Shown piece by piece: positions 36,702 to 44,897 of a stretch of DNA of 64,000 bases (its first letter is position 1; every line of letters begins with the position of its first letter). The translations under genes and the position numbers were made by a program. Origin of the DNA: Corynebacterium sp. Marseille-P3884 (lineage in GTDB: Bacteria > Actinomycetota > Actinomycetes > Mycobacteriales > Mycobacteriaceae); the NCBI RefSeq assembly GCF_017942225.1, contig NZ_JAGKSD010000005.1, positions 109,868 to 173,867 on the forward strand, given 5' to 3'. A model generated the notes under the pieces. It was given only the letters and a program-made list of their open reading frames with translations. It made no database searches and had not been told where the DNA came from.

Positions 36702-36953
36702 GCGCCACTGACGGGTTCACCTCGTGTTTCGAGACGGCGACAGTACCGTGGTGAATGGACAGGTCGTTCGACTCAGGCACCACGAAGGTTGGAGTGCCAC
36801 AGTCAGCATGGTTGTCGGCATTCGCGCACACCTTGGATTCGTATTTCCAACTGTGGCGTCTTGGCGTTTATCTCGGGTCGGCCCCGCTCACCCTCGCAAC
36901 TTCGGCTCAATTTTGCTGGTGCCAGAACTGCTGAATACGCAGAGAGGTAACTG

Positions 36954-37367
36954 TCAGGACTGCTTCTTTAACCACTCAGTAGCCCATTCCTCCCACAGCG
37001 CAGACAAGCTAATATCTTGTTCGAATGCAGCGCGCTTTAATTGATGAAGCAGTTCCTTATCCCTAACGTAGAGTTTCAGCGTCGCGGACCGCTCAGCATA
37101 GCTTTTTGACGGGAGCACTCTTTGATCCGGTGAAGAATCTCCAGCTTCGTCATTCATTTCACGGGCAGTACCGGAGGTCTCCGCATCAACCTCGGTGTCT
37201 GCCTCACTCAGTCCGATGAGCAAAGTCCTTCCGTCCCCGATGTCGAAAGCACGCAAGATTTCACTAGTGGGGTCCTTTGCTTTTTCTTTCTCTTCAAGGG
37301 CATTCCAGTCGGCACCAATGTTTTTCAACTCATCAATGAGGCTTTCAAGATCATTGCCACCCGTCAT
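36954..37367 (-). CDS. Hypothetical protein with ribbon-helix-helix-like C-terminus
   Basis: The 137-residue frame has an acidic N-terminal half and a basic C-terminus (ATLKLYVRDKELLHQLKRAA followed by a helical DISLSALWEEWATEWL), reminiscent of CopG/ParG-type DNA-binding proteins or partition adaptors. GAGGGG precedes ATG 37367. I do not recognise the family. A ParA partner is not present. Confidence 0.55.
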   Translation of the reverse strand: MTGGNDLESLIDELKNIGADWNALEEKEKAKDPTSEILRAFDIGDGRTLLIGLSEADTEVDAETSGTAREMNDEAGDSSPDQRVLPSKSYAERSATLKLYVRDKELLHQLKRAAFEQDISLSALWEEWATEWLKKQS

Positions 37368-37479
37368 AAGCCCCTCACCTAATTCCCATAGAGACACGAT
37401 CGCGGCCCCAGCGTAACAGTAAGCGAATGTGGCCTAACACAGCGCACGAGGACACCGCGCACGCGGTAAGGTCTAGGCC

Positions 37480-38253
37480 ATGATGGCAACGTACTCGGAC
37501 TCACGGTTGACTAACCTCATTGCGCTTGGCACCGGCGAAATCCTCAAGGGCATCCGCGGTGTGGGCCTACTGCGCGGCCGCGAGTTGGGGGAGGCAGGCG
37601 ACGATCTCGCCCAGAACTGGATCGCGCGTGTGCTGGCGCAGCACCGCCCAGATGACGGCTTCTTGTCCGAGGAGGCGGTCGATGATCTGGCTCGCTTGGA
37701 CAACCCGCGCGTATGGATCGTGGATCCACTGGACGGCACGAAGGAATTCGCCACCGGCCGCCAGGACTGGGCGGTGCACATCGCGCTCGTCGAAAATGGT
37801 GTGCCCACCCACGCCGCGGTCGGCCTGCCGGACCTGGGTGTGGTGTTCAAGTCCTCCGACGTGCGCCACGTCGAGGGCCCGCTGTCCCGCAAGATCGCCC
37901 TGTCGCACAACCGTCCGCCAGCTGTTGCGAAGTACGTCGCAGAGAAGATGGACTTCGAGGCCGTGGGCATCGGTTCTGCCGGCGCGAAGGCCATGCACGT
38001 GCTGCTCGGCGATTACGACGCCTATATTCACGCCGGCGGCCAGTACGAATGGGACCAGGCTGCCCCGGTGGGCGTCGCTAAGGCAGCTGGCCTTCACGCC
38101 ACCCGCCTTGACGGAACCGAAGTGCGCTTCAACAACGAGGACACCTATGTCCCTGACCTGCTGATCTGCCGCCCGGAGCTCGCCGATGAAATTCTTGAGC
38201 ACGCTGCGGCGTATAAGGAAGAGCACGGCAGCTACGAAGGCATCGCCAAGTAG
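37480..38253 (+). CDS. cysQ: 3'(2'),5'-bisphosphate nucleotidase, CysQ-like
   Basis: The 257-residue inositol-phosphatase-fold enzyme shows the metal sites EEAVDD near residue 65 and VDPLDGTKEF near 85, and the C-terminal YEWDQAAPVGVAKAAGL. It hydrolyses PAP to AMP during sulfur assimilation. A -10-like TAAGGT about 7 nt before the ATG pair at 37480 suggests a leaderless start. Confidence 0.9.
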   Translation: MMATYSDSRLTNLIALGTGEILKGIRGVGLLRGRELGEAGDDLAQNWIARVLAQHRPDDGFLSEEAVDDLARLDNPRVWIVDPLDGTKEFATGRQDWAVHIALVENGVPTHAAVGLPDLGVVFKSSDVRHVEGPLSRKIALSHNRPPAVAKYVAEKMDFEAVGIGSAGAKAMHVLLGDYDAYIHAGGQYEWDQAAPVGVAKAAGLHATRLDGTEVRFNNEDTYVPDLLICRPELADEILEHAAAYKEEHGSYEGIAK

Positions 38254-38293
38254 CCGCACCACACCCCCGCACGACCCCGCAAAGAGTGAGTGA

Positions 38294-39103
38294 ATGACTG
38301 GGACGACCATCCCCACCCCGTACGAAGATCTGCTGCGCGAAATCCTTGAGACTGGCGCTCCGAAGTCCGACCGCACCGGCACCGGCACGATCAGCGTGTT
38401 CGGCAAGCAGCTGCGCTACGACCTCGCCGATTCTTTCCCCTTGTTGACCACGAAGAAGGTCTACTTCAAAGGCGTCGTGGGCGAGCTGTTGTGGTTCCTG
38501 AAGGGCGATTCGAATGTCCGCTGGCTGCAGGAGAATAATGTCCGCATCTGGAACGAGTGGGCGGATGAAAATGGCGAGCTCGGCCCGGTCTACGGTGTCC
38601 AGTGGCGCTCCTGGCCGACCCCGGACGGCCAGCACATCGACCAGATCCAGAATGCGCTCGACCTGCTCACCAGCGACCCGGAATCACGCCGCAACGTGGT
38701 CTCGGCGTGGAATGTCTCGGAGCTAGACAAGATGGCGCTCATGCCGTGCCATCTGCTCTTCCAGCTCTACGTCGCCGACGGCAAGCTGTCCATGCAGGTC
38801 TACCAGCGCTCCGCGGACATGTTCTTGGGCGTGCCGTTCAATATCGCGTCCTATTCTCTGCTCACCCACATGTTCGCGCAGCAGGCGGGCCTCGAGGTCG
38901 GCGAGCTGATCTGGACGGGCGGCGACTGCCACATCTACAACGACCACATTGAGCAGGTCAAAGAACAGCTGTCGCGCGATCCGCGCCCGTACCCGCAGCT
39001 GGAGCTCACCAAGGCGGAGTCCATCTTCGATTACGGCTTCGAGGATATTGCGGTCACCGGGTACGACCCGCACCCGACAATCACGGCGAAGGTCTCGGTA
39101 TAA
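38294..39103 (+). CDS. thyA: Thymidylate synthase
   Basis: The 269-residue enzyme methylates dUMP with methylene-THF. The catalytic Cys is in [13 protein letters not shown], the dUMP-phosphate Arg in [20 protein letters not shown], and the folate site near [14 protein letters not shown]. It is followed 2 nt later by folA, the classic coupling of dihydrofolate production and re-reduction. Confidence 0.97.
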   Translation: MTGTTIPTPYEDLLREILETGAPKSDRTGTGTISVFGKQLRYDLADSFPLLTTKKVYFKGVVGELLWFLKGDSNVRWLQENNVRIWNEWADENGELGPVYGVQWRSWPTPDGQHIDQIQNALDLLTSDPESRRNVVSAWNVSELDKMALMPCHLLFQLYVADGKLSMQVYQRSADMFLGVPFNIASYSLLTHMFAQQAGLEVGELIWTGGDCHIYNDHIEQVKEQLSRDPRPYPQLELTKAESIFDYGFEDIAVTGYDPHPTITAKVSV

Positions 39104-39105
39104 GA

Positions 39106-39624
39106 ATGGTCGGCGCAATCTGGGCCCAGTCCGTCGACCGCATCATCGGCAACGGTGCGGGCATGCCGTGGCACCTGCCGGAGGACCTCAAGCATTTCAA
39201 GGAGACCACGCTGGGCGGCCCGGTCATCATGGGTCGTCGCACGTGGGATTCTCTGCCGATCAAACCGCTGCCGAGTCGCACGAACATCATCATTTCCTCG
39301 CGCGAAGCAGGCACGTGGTCGAAGGGCGCGTACGTCTACCGCGACCTGCCTGACTTCGACGCAGACGCATGGATCATCGGCGGGGCTCAACTTTATGAAG
39401 CCACGCTCGACGAGGTCGACGTCATCGAGCGCACGCTTATCGACGTCCACCTCGCCCCTTACCTCCCCCACGATGCCGTGTACGCTCCCCAGATCACCGA
39501 GGATTTCGACCTGGTCAGCGAAACTGACTGGTTCACCTCTGATCGCGGCCGCGTGACTATCGAGGGCGTTGAGGACTCTCCGCTGCGCTACCGCTTCCAA
39601 CGATTCGAACAAAAGGCCCAATAA
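39106..39624 (+). CDS. folA: Dihydrofolate reductase
   Basis: The 172-residue enzyme reads MVGAIWAQSVDRIIGNGAGM with PWHLPEDLKHFKETT carrying the catalytic Asp and folate contacts, and GGPVIMGRRTWDSLP and IIGGAQLYE for NADPH. It regenerates THF after thyA. It contains one GCTTATCGACG motif copy at 39435-39445. Confidence 0.96.
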   Translation: MVGAIWAQSVDRIIGNGAGMPWHLPEDLKHFKETTLGGPVIMGRRTWDSLPIKPLPSRTNIIISSREAGTWSKGAYVYRDLPDFDADAWIIGGAQLYEATLDEVDVIERTLIDVHLAPYLPHDAVYAPQITEDFDLVSETDWFTSDRGRVTIEGVEDSPLRYRFQRFEQKAQ

Positions 39625-39626
39625 CA

Positions 39627-39908
39627 ATGGCTACCACCCCGGAAACGACCTCCCCCGTCACCGTCTTCGCCGCCTCCTGGTGCCCGTTCTGCTCTCGGCT
39701 CATCGCCGACCTCGATCGCGCCGACCTGCCGGAGGGCTCTGTCGAGATCGTCGATGTCGATGCCCCCGGCACCGAATCCATCTCCGAGTGGATCGAGTCC
39801 GTCAACAACGGCAACCGCGTCGTGCCCACCGTCCTCTACTCCGACGGCACCCACGCCACCAACCCGCCCGCAGCCGACGTGCTCGCCAAGATCACGGAGC
39901 TGAGCTAA
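39627..39908 (+). CDS. Mycoredoxin/glutaredoxin-like protein
   Basis: The 93-residue thioredoxin-fold protein has the active site WCPFC at residues 18-22, the cis-Pro in NRVVPTVLYSDG, and a C-terminal helix. Actinobacterial homologues use mycothiol to reduce mixed disulfides. It is the last gene of thyA-folA-mrx and is followed by a terminator. Confidence 0.88.
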   Translation: MATTPETTSPVTVFAASWCPFCSRLIADLDRADLPEGSVEIVDVDAPGTESISEWIESVNNGNRVVPTVLYSDGTHATNPPAADVLAKITELS

Positions 39909-39939
39909 CACCAAAACTGCAATTTACAGCCGCTCCCCC

Positions 39940-39969
39940 AGCCCGTATTTTTCAAAATGCGGGCTTTTT
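39940..39969 (+). terminator. Rho-independent terminator after thyA-folA-mrx
   Basis: AGCCCGTATTTT pairs with AAAATGCGGGCT, with one bulged or mismatched base, and is followed by five T. Confidence 0.85.
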
Positions 39970-40031
39970 GCAAAATACAGGCTTAAGATAGGTCTCTAAA
40001 TTGCACCCCGACAACCAGGGAAATTCGCAAC

Positions 40032-41240
40032 ATGAGCCCCTACAAGCAGCTAAAACAGGTCTTCCACAGCCATCAACACGGTGAAAAAATCGCAAAGGAG
40101 CAGCACGAGCTGCGTCTTTCCTCGCCCGCGACGGTCACCTGGGACTTCAACGTGGGCGACCACCCCTTGTTTGTCGTGCATACGAACGAGGTTGTGGAAG
40201 CGATTGAGCAGGTGTGGAGCAACGAACTACGGATCGCCCCTGAATGGGCATCACTTCCCGATGCCGCCAAGAGCCACTACCTGAGCGACCTCCTTATCGA
40301 AGAGATCAAGGCAACGAACAGCATCGAAGGTATTCGCTCCACTCGCCAGGAAATCGCCGAAGCACTGAAGCAACCACGGACAACCGCGCACAAGCGATTC
40401 CGCGAAATGGCAGCCTTGTACTCATCTCTGCTCTTTCCCCGGGAAGATGCACGGGCCTTCCCCCAGTCACCACAAGCGCTTCGCTCGCTTTACGACGAAC
40501 TTCTGGCCGACGAGATTGCCGATAGCGACAAGCCTGACGGTCAGTTATTCCGTGCCCACTCAGTTTCGATTCACGATGGACAGAAAGAGATTCATGCCGC
40601 CCCGACGGACGAAGCCGAAATCACCGCGAGACTCGAGACCTTCCTTGCTACGCAAAACGTGGACAGCCACCGCCTGGTGAATGCTTTCATGGGGCACTTC
40701 ATGTTCGAATACACTCACCCGTTCTACGACGGAAACGGCCGCATCGGCCGCTTTCTCTTGGCTTTCGCCCTGATTAAGGCGCTGTCCGCCCCCACTGCAA
40801 TGTCAGTATCGCACCAGTTTTCCATCCAGCGCGCCAAGTACTACAAAGCGTTCGAGGAGACAGAGGCACCTCTCAATCGAGGCGAAGGAACCTTCTTCCT
40901 GCTCAAAATGCTCACGATTTTGACCGACGCTCAAGAGCAGCTCGAAAAGTCCCTTACGGAAAAACTGGCATCGCTTCATTCACTGCGTGAGAACGCAGCG
41001 AAGGTAGAACTACCCGAAAACCAAGGCCAAATTCTTTTCATTCTTGGCCAAGCCAAGCTCTTCGGCCCCGATGCACCGGTGGCAGCAAGAGACTTGCAGG
41101 AATACCTCAACCGTTCCTGGAATACCGTTCGCGATCACGTGACGGAACTCCAGGAAAGCGGCCTTATCGTCGCTGTGAAGAAACGCCCTTTAGAGCTCGC
41201 TCTGACTCCAAAAGCCCTCGATGTGCTGGGGTTGGATTGA
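40032..41240 (+). CDS. Fic-domain protein (class II, N-terminal inhibitory helix)
   Basis: The 402-residue protein has the Fic motif HPFYDGNGRIGR near residue 235, which AMPylates targets. An inhibitory helix motif of the S/T-x3-E-G type lies in KATNSIEGIRS near residue 95, and a C-terminal winged-helix-like domain ends at the C-terminus. Self-inhibition suggests regulated AMPylation, as in Doc/Fic toxin relatives. The gene stands alone after the mycoredoxin terminator. Confidence 0.88.
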   Translation: MSPYKQLKQVFHSHQHGEKIAKEQHELRLSSPATVTWDFNVGDHPLFVVHTNEVVEAIEQVWSNELRIAPEWASLPDAAKSHYLSDLLIEEIKATNSIEGIRSTRQEIAEALKQPRTTAHKRFREMAALYSSLLFPREDARAFPQSPQALRSLYDELLADEIADSDKPDGQLFRAHSVSIHDGQKEIHAAPTDEAEITARLETFLATQNVDSHRLVNAFMGHFMFEYTHPFYDGNGRIGRFLLAFALIKALSAPTAMSVSHQFSIQRAKYYKAFEETEAPLNRGEGTFFLLKMLTILTDAQEQLEKSLTEKLASLHSLRENAAKVELPENQGQILFILGQAKLFGPDAPVAARDLQEYLNRSWNTVRDHVTELQESGLIVAVKKRPLELALTPKALDVLGLD

Positions 41241-42096
41241 CGCAAAAGGGGGGTTTCAGAAAACTCCTGGTCAAGTCCCGGGTAGTGGATTGCTGCGAAT
41301 TGTCCACACTCGCGCGGTGGTGTTGAACTGCCAAAAACGGACGACTTTCGACACTTTTTGCCCGGTGTCGCGCGGTCGGTGATTCCTGCTTTACTTGAGC
41401 CGTTAGCCGGGCGCTATCGAACTGCCGACTTGACCAGGTCGCCGAGACGACACCGTTCACCTATTGCCGGAGCGGGGCTATCTAGGAAATGAATGTGAGA
41501 TTACGATCCCCTCTAAACTCACACTGCTGCGCAGGTGCATCTTAGCGCCGATTCGGAGTGGCAAGAGAGGGGGCCACTTGCACGCGGCAGCACGTTGCTT
41601 ACACGTCCGAGGGGCTGTGATGGCACGGTGGGTATGTGTTGCCCAAGTAACCCCTAAACCATCACCCGTTTCTCCTGCTCAGCGCCAACATTTTCCTTTT
41701 TTGGAAATAGTTGACTTGCTCACCCACCTCGGTGGTTGCAAGCTCCACCTTGCAGCGAGTGCATAGAAGTTGGACCACCGAGTACAGGGACGCGTTGAAA
41801 GCTGCGTGCTGACACGGGGCGAAAAGTTGTAAGGGCGAAGTACGCGGTGACCAGAGCGCGCCTGCATTGTGGTGGGTCATGCTCCCCAGTCTTCTCGGGG
41901 AGGTGCTCGACAGTTTGGGGTGAGAACCTTTGCTCAATTTAGGATATGCAGTATTACAATCCCGGCCCTCACGGCACTAAGCGAGGAGGCAATGTTGGCG
42001 CTTTTCCCAGGTTATGGTTATGGGACGAAGCTCTAGATAGATTTTTCCTCATGCCGCACCTTCCCTGTCTAGCAGTACCCGTTATCATTCGAAGCG
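41241..42096. other. Gene-poor interval with a 12-bp inverted repeat pair
   Basis: I see no convincing gene. CCTGGTCAAGTC at 41266-41277 has a perfect inverted copy GACTTGACCAGG at 41427-41438, enclosing a 173-bp segment that could be a small non-autonomous element. The remainder reads as non-coding. A -10-like TATCAT at 42083-42088 precedes the next gene. Confidence 0.4.
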
Positions 42097-42635
42097 TGAA
42101 CCCACTGCCGAAGCTTGACGAGAGAACGTTGCACCCTCTCGATGCTGCTATCGGCATGACTGCGCGTTCCGAAGAGTTTTCTGCTGCCTACGTAGCCCAG
42201 GTTTGCGCCCAGGATGGGTTCCAGTTCATCACGCACCGCCAGGACTATCAGGCAATTGACGGGGACATCGTCTTTCGAGAGACTAACCTGCGTGTGCAGC
42301 TGAAAAGCACAACTCAGGAGAAGTACTGGAAAGACAATTTCTCGTTCCCTCTCCACAAGGAGTGGCTTGAGAAATGGGCTGAGTCGAAGATCCCAGTAAT
42401 TCTGGTTCTGGTGGTTATCAACTCGCCGGACGGGAAATGGGCAAACCATGATAACGACTTGCTGAGTTTCCCTGTCCGCGGGTATTGGACCCGGGTCGAT
42501 GACTTCGCGAAGAACAACCTGTATATGGAAGCCCAGTCCAAAGTCGTGAGTTTAGGAACGGAAGATCGCGTGACATCTCATTCCATTCGTGACTGGCACG
42601 ATGTCGCTATTAGCGCTTTTGGGGGAGGTGTTTAA
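42097..42635 (+). CDS. DUF4365-type nuclease-like protein
   Basis: From GTG 42097 the product is 178 residues. The core reads FSAAYVAQVCAQDGFQFITH, then AIDGDIVFRETNLRVQLKST: an Asp followed about 15 residues later by Gln-x-Lys, the pattern of the PD-(D/E)xK nuclease fold and of DUF4365. A -10 TATCAT ending 8 nt before GTG 42097 supports a leaderless start, though an in-frame ATG at 41946 exists. It is followed after 3 nt by the next gene, so they form one unit. A defence role is plausible but not shown. Confidence 0.65.
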
Positions 42636-42638
42636 GCC

Positions 42639-43808
42639 ATGAGCTTCACACTTGAGCGTTCCAACCTTACGGAATGGCTGGCCCAACATGAGTGGTCCGC
42701 TGTTTCCCGGGGTGAACTTGGCGAGTTGTGGTCTCGTAAAGGTCAGCCCGAAACCCAAGTGGCAGTACCAAAATCATTTGACGATGATCCCAGGGCACTT
42801 GAAGCGACTGTCGAGCGCTTGGCGTATTGGGAACAGATAAGTCCTGACATTCTGCGACGCCGTCTACTGCTGTGGAATGTGGATGTCAGCGAGTTTCGCT
42901 CCAACGTCGGAACCGATACCGACTTCGGTGTATCCGCGGCCCAGCTTAAGGTCGTTAACGACCTGCTCTCTGGGGCAGACCGGATTTGGCGAGCTGTCGC
43001 GCATACTGCAATAAAGCAAACGGCTCAGGTTGGAAACTTGTCTGCCGCTGATGAGGTTCGCTACGAATCAGTCATGGCGGGCTTCACGGAGAAGGGGTCC
43101 TACAAGCTCCCTGTGTACGTCAAGCTGGGCAAACCTACTGTTGACAACGCACTGCCAGTGATGGTTCCGGACGAAAAGCGCGTGATGACGTCTTCCCTAG
43201 CCAAGGCGCTTCAGGCAGTCAACGAGTTCGTTATCCAGCCACCGACGTTCGACCTCCAAGACGACGACCTACGCGAAATGGTCAATCAAGGCGTAAGCAG
43301 AGAACTCATCGTAGGAATCGCTGAAATTCTTTCTGAAGGCTCCAATGATGCGACAACCGAGTTCGAGTGGGCTCCTTCCCACAGTCAAACTGTCGGTGCG
43401 AACAGCCTTCCACGTCACTTTGAGTTCTCTGCGTCCTGCCACGACTTGCTCACTGAGACAGCCAATCGATTGACAGTGCAAATTGAACCGGAAAAGGACA
43501 CATTTGTTGGCAAGCTTCTCGGCGTAGAAAAAGAAGCGCTGGACTCCGACTTGTACCAAGTCACACTAGCGGTTCCGAAGAATAGTGAACGGCTCAACCC
43601 GGATGCCGAGATGAACTACAAACTTCAGGTGTCCGTGTCGGAGCAGGACTACGACTTGCGACACATTTTCAACTGGCTGGAGCAGAAGACCACGGTAAGG
43701 GTTCGCGGGGTAGTCAATCGAAACACCACGCCCCGGCACATGGAAAGTCCGGAGAGCTTCGCTCCGATGTGGATTCAAAGCTCGACGGACGACGAACTCA
43801 ACTCCTGA
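42639..43808 (+). CDS. Unrecognised 389-residue partner of the DUF4365 protein
   Basis: The product is soluble, moderately acidic and has no obvious signal peptide, membrane helix or nucleotide-binding loop. A helical N-terminal half (EATVERLAYWEQISPDILRR) is followed by a beta-rich C-terminus including LYQVTLAVPKNSERLNPDAE and ending in a polar tail. Tight coupling to the DUF4365 gene is the only clue. Lower GC than the core genes suggests transfer. Confidence 0.65.
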   Translation: MSFTLERSNLTEWLAQHEWSAVSRGELGELWSRKGQPETQVAVPKSFDDDPRALEATVERLAYWEQISPDILRRRLLLWNVDVSEFRSNVGTDTDFGVSAAQLKVVNDLLSGADRIWRAVAHTAIKQTAQVGNLSAADEVRYESVMAGFTEKGSYKLPVYVKLGKPTVDNALPVMVPDEKRVMTSSLAKALQAVNEFVIQPPTFDLQDDDLREMVNQGVSRELIVGIAEILSEGSNDATTEFEWAPSHSQTVGANSLPRHFEFSASCHDLLTETANRLTVQIEPEKDTFVGKLLGVEKEALDSDLYQVTLAVPKNSERLNPDAEMNYKLQVSVSEQDYDLRHIFNWLEQKTTVRVRGVVNRNTTPRHMESPESFAPMWIQSSTDDELNS

Positions 43809-43889
43809 CGCAGACTCGCGAAACGAATCACGCACCGAAAACGCTACGTGGAGTCGAGGCCCCCTTAGCGGATCGAACCGTCCTGTCAT

Positions 43890-44205
43890 CCCCCATCGAA
43901 TCGATTACCGCCCCGAGACCCGCTACGAGGTCCGGGGCGGTAACCTGCCGGAGCACACAGGTTAGAGCCTCGGCATCCGCACCGTCACCGAACCGGCAAC
44001 CAAGTCGGCCCACGAGTCGGAAGAGGCAATGTCGTGGCTGATGATCTGCAATATCGAGGACAAGCGCGCCGCCCAGCGAGCCAAGAAAGCGAAACGCGAC
44101 ATCGAATGCAACGGCTATATTGAAGGAGCGAAAGCCACCGGATGGAAACAAGTCATCAACCAACTAGCCGTGGCTTACCCTGACCGATTCGCGGATTACT
44201 TGTAA
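43890..44205 (+). pseudogene. Mobile-element protein remnant with an in-frame amber stop
   Basis: One frame reads HRIDYRPETRYEVRGGNLPE then HTG-stop (TAG 43963-43965), and continues SLGIRTVTEPATKSAHESEE to GWKQVINQLAVAYPDRFADY at 44202. A CAG to TAG change would explain it. I do not recognise the protein. Its last 91 nt lie in the 126-bp sequence repeated inverted at the window end. Confidence 0.55.
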
Positions 44206-44240
44206 ACCAAGCCCCCGCACACAAACAATCGGACACTCTC
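44115..44240 (+). repeat. Left copy of a 126-bp inverted repeat bounding the mobile region
   Basis: This segment matches the reverse complement of 63875-64000 at 124 of 126 positions. It covers the end of the remnant gene and ends GGACACTCTC. The right copy reaches the window edge, so the repeat probably extends further. Confidence 0.93.
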
Positions 44241-44374
44241 GCGTAGTGTGAACGCCTCGGCTACCGTTTGGTTCTCAAGCTCAAGCACGAGTCGATAATC
44301 GCCTCTTTCGTGTCGCGGTCAACGCGCCGTCTAGTGTAGAATACGCGTGCGACCAATGCCGAACACTTATTCGA

Positions 44375-44677
44375 CTACCAGTCGATGACCTCCGGACAGA
44401 CGATGGAGACCGAGGTTGCGACTACCCACTCTGCCTCCTCTTTGTCCATGCCGACTAGTTGCAGTGACTGAGCGTTAGCTTCCATCGACTCCTCGGCCCC
44501 TTTGTCACTGTCCTTGACGGACTCGCACGTACCATCTGCGAAGGTTTGGAATGTCTCAGCGTCCATCGGGTAACCCTTCTCTGTCAGGTACTCAGCCCCC
44601 TGCTCATACTTGGCGTTGCTACAAGCAGCGAGGGGGAGGGCCAGGGCAACGGCGATAACGGCGGTTAGCTTCTTCAT
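44375..44677 (-). CDS. Small lipoprotein (DUF732-like)
   Basis: The 100-residue protein has a lipoprotein signal (MKKLTAVIAVALALPLAACS, lipobox LAAC) and a compact domain ending VVATSVSIVCPEVIDW, with a Cys pair resembling DUF732. GGAGACCG lies before the ATG. It is downstream of the SSB-like tail and Rep on the same strand, so it looks like a plasmid passenger gene. Confidence 0.7.
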   Translation of the reverse strand: MKKLTAVIAVALALPLAACSNAKYEQGAEYLTEKGYPMDAETFQTFADGTCESVKDSDKGAEESMEANAQSLQLVGMDKEEAEWVVATSVSIVCPEVIDW

Positions 44678-44699
44678 GTTTCGGTCTCCTCAGGCAGGC

Positions 44700-44831
44700 T
44701 TAAAACGGTGGTTCTGAACCGTCATTCTGCCCGAATCCGCCACGGTCCGGAGCACTATTCCACGGGTCCTGCTGGGCGGCCTCGGCGGGAGCCGGGCTAC
44801 TACTTTCGACGGGGCCGAACCTTACGTTCAC
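44700..44831 (-). CDS. SSB-like acidic tail fragment (43 codons)
   Basis: From GTG 44831, preceded by AAGGA, the frame encodes DPWNSAPDRGGFGQNDGSEP and ends PPF. The Gly-rich linker and acidic tip ending in Pro-Phe match the C-terminal tail of actinobacterial single-strand binding proteins, which docks replication partners. The OB-fold core is absent, so this is either a 3' remnant of ssb or a small independent SSB-tail mimic. Confidence 0.45.
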   Translation of the reverse strand: MNVRFGPVESSSPAPAEAAQQDPWNSAPDRGGFGQNDGSEPPF

Positions 44832-44874
44832 GGCTGCTTCCTTGGCATGATTCCAATCCTTCTCTAGAAATGAT

Positions 44875-44897
44875 CGGAACTAAACCCAGGACACTTC
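44875..44897 (-). repeat. Copy of an IS3-family element end inside the rep 3' end
   Basis: CGGAACTAAACCCAGGACAC plus TTC is the reverse complement of the IS end at 62751-62773 at 22 of 23 positions. It supplies the stop codon of the rep gene. Confidence 0.7.

Larger units (their letters stand above)
932..39445. repeat. Dispersed 11-mer GCTTATCGACG, ten exact copies
   Basis: Forward copies start at 932, 5972, 14152, 17575, 18941 and 39435; reverse copies occupy 2629-2639, 12697-12707, 26787-26797 and 32083-32093. Near copies are at 10844 (first base A) and 27475-27485 (reverse, first base C). Nine of ten are followed by N then C. They lie in coding and non-coding DNA and in different frames (LIDD, PSIS, VDK), so the DNA sequence itself is conserved. 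None was seen after 39,445. Confidence 0.85.

Noticed and set aside
36724..37044. Open frame between the palindromes and the RHH-like gene
   Set aside because: No ribosome site, no recognisable sequence, and it overlaps the better-supported reverse-strand gene.
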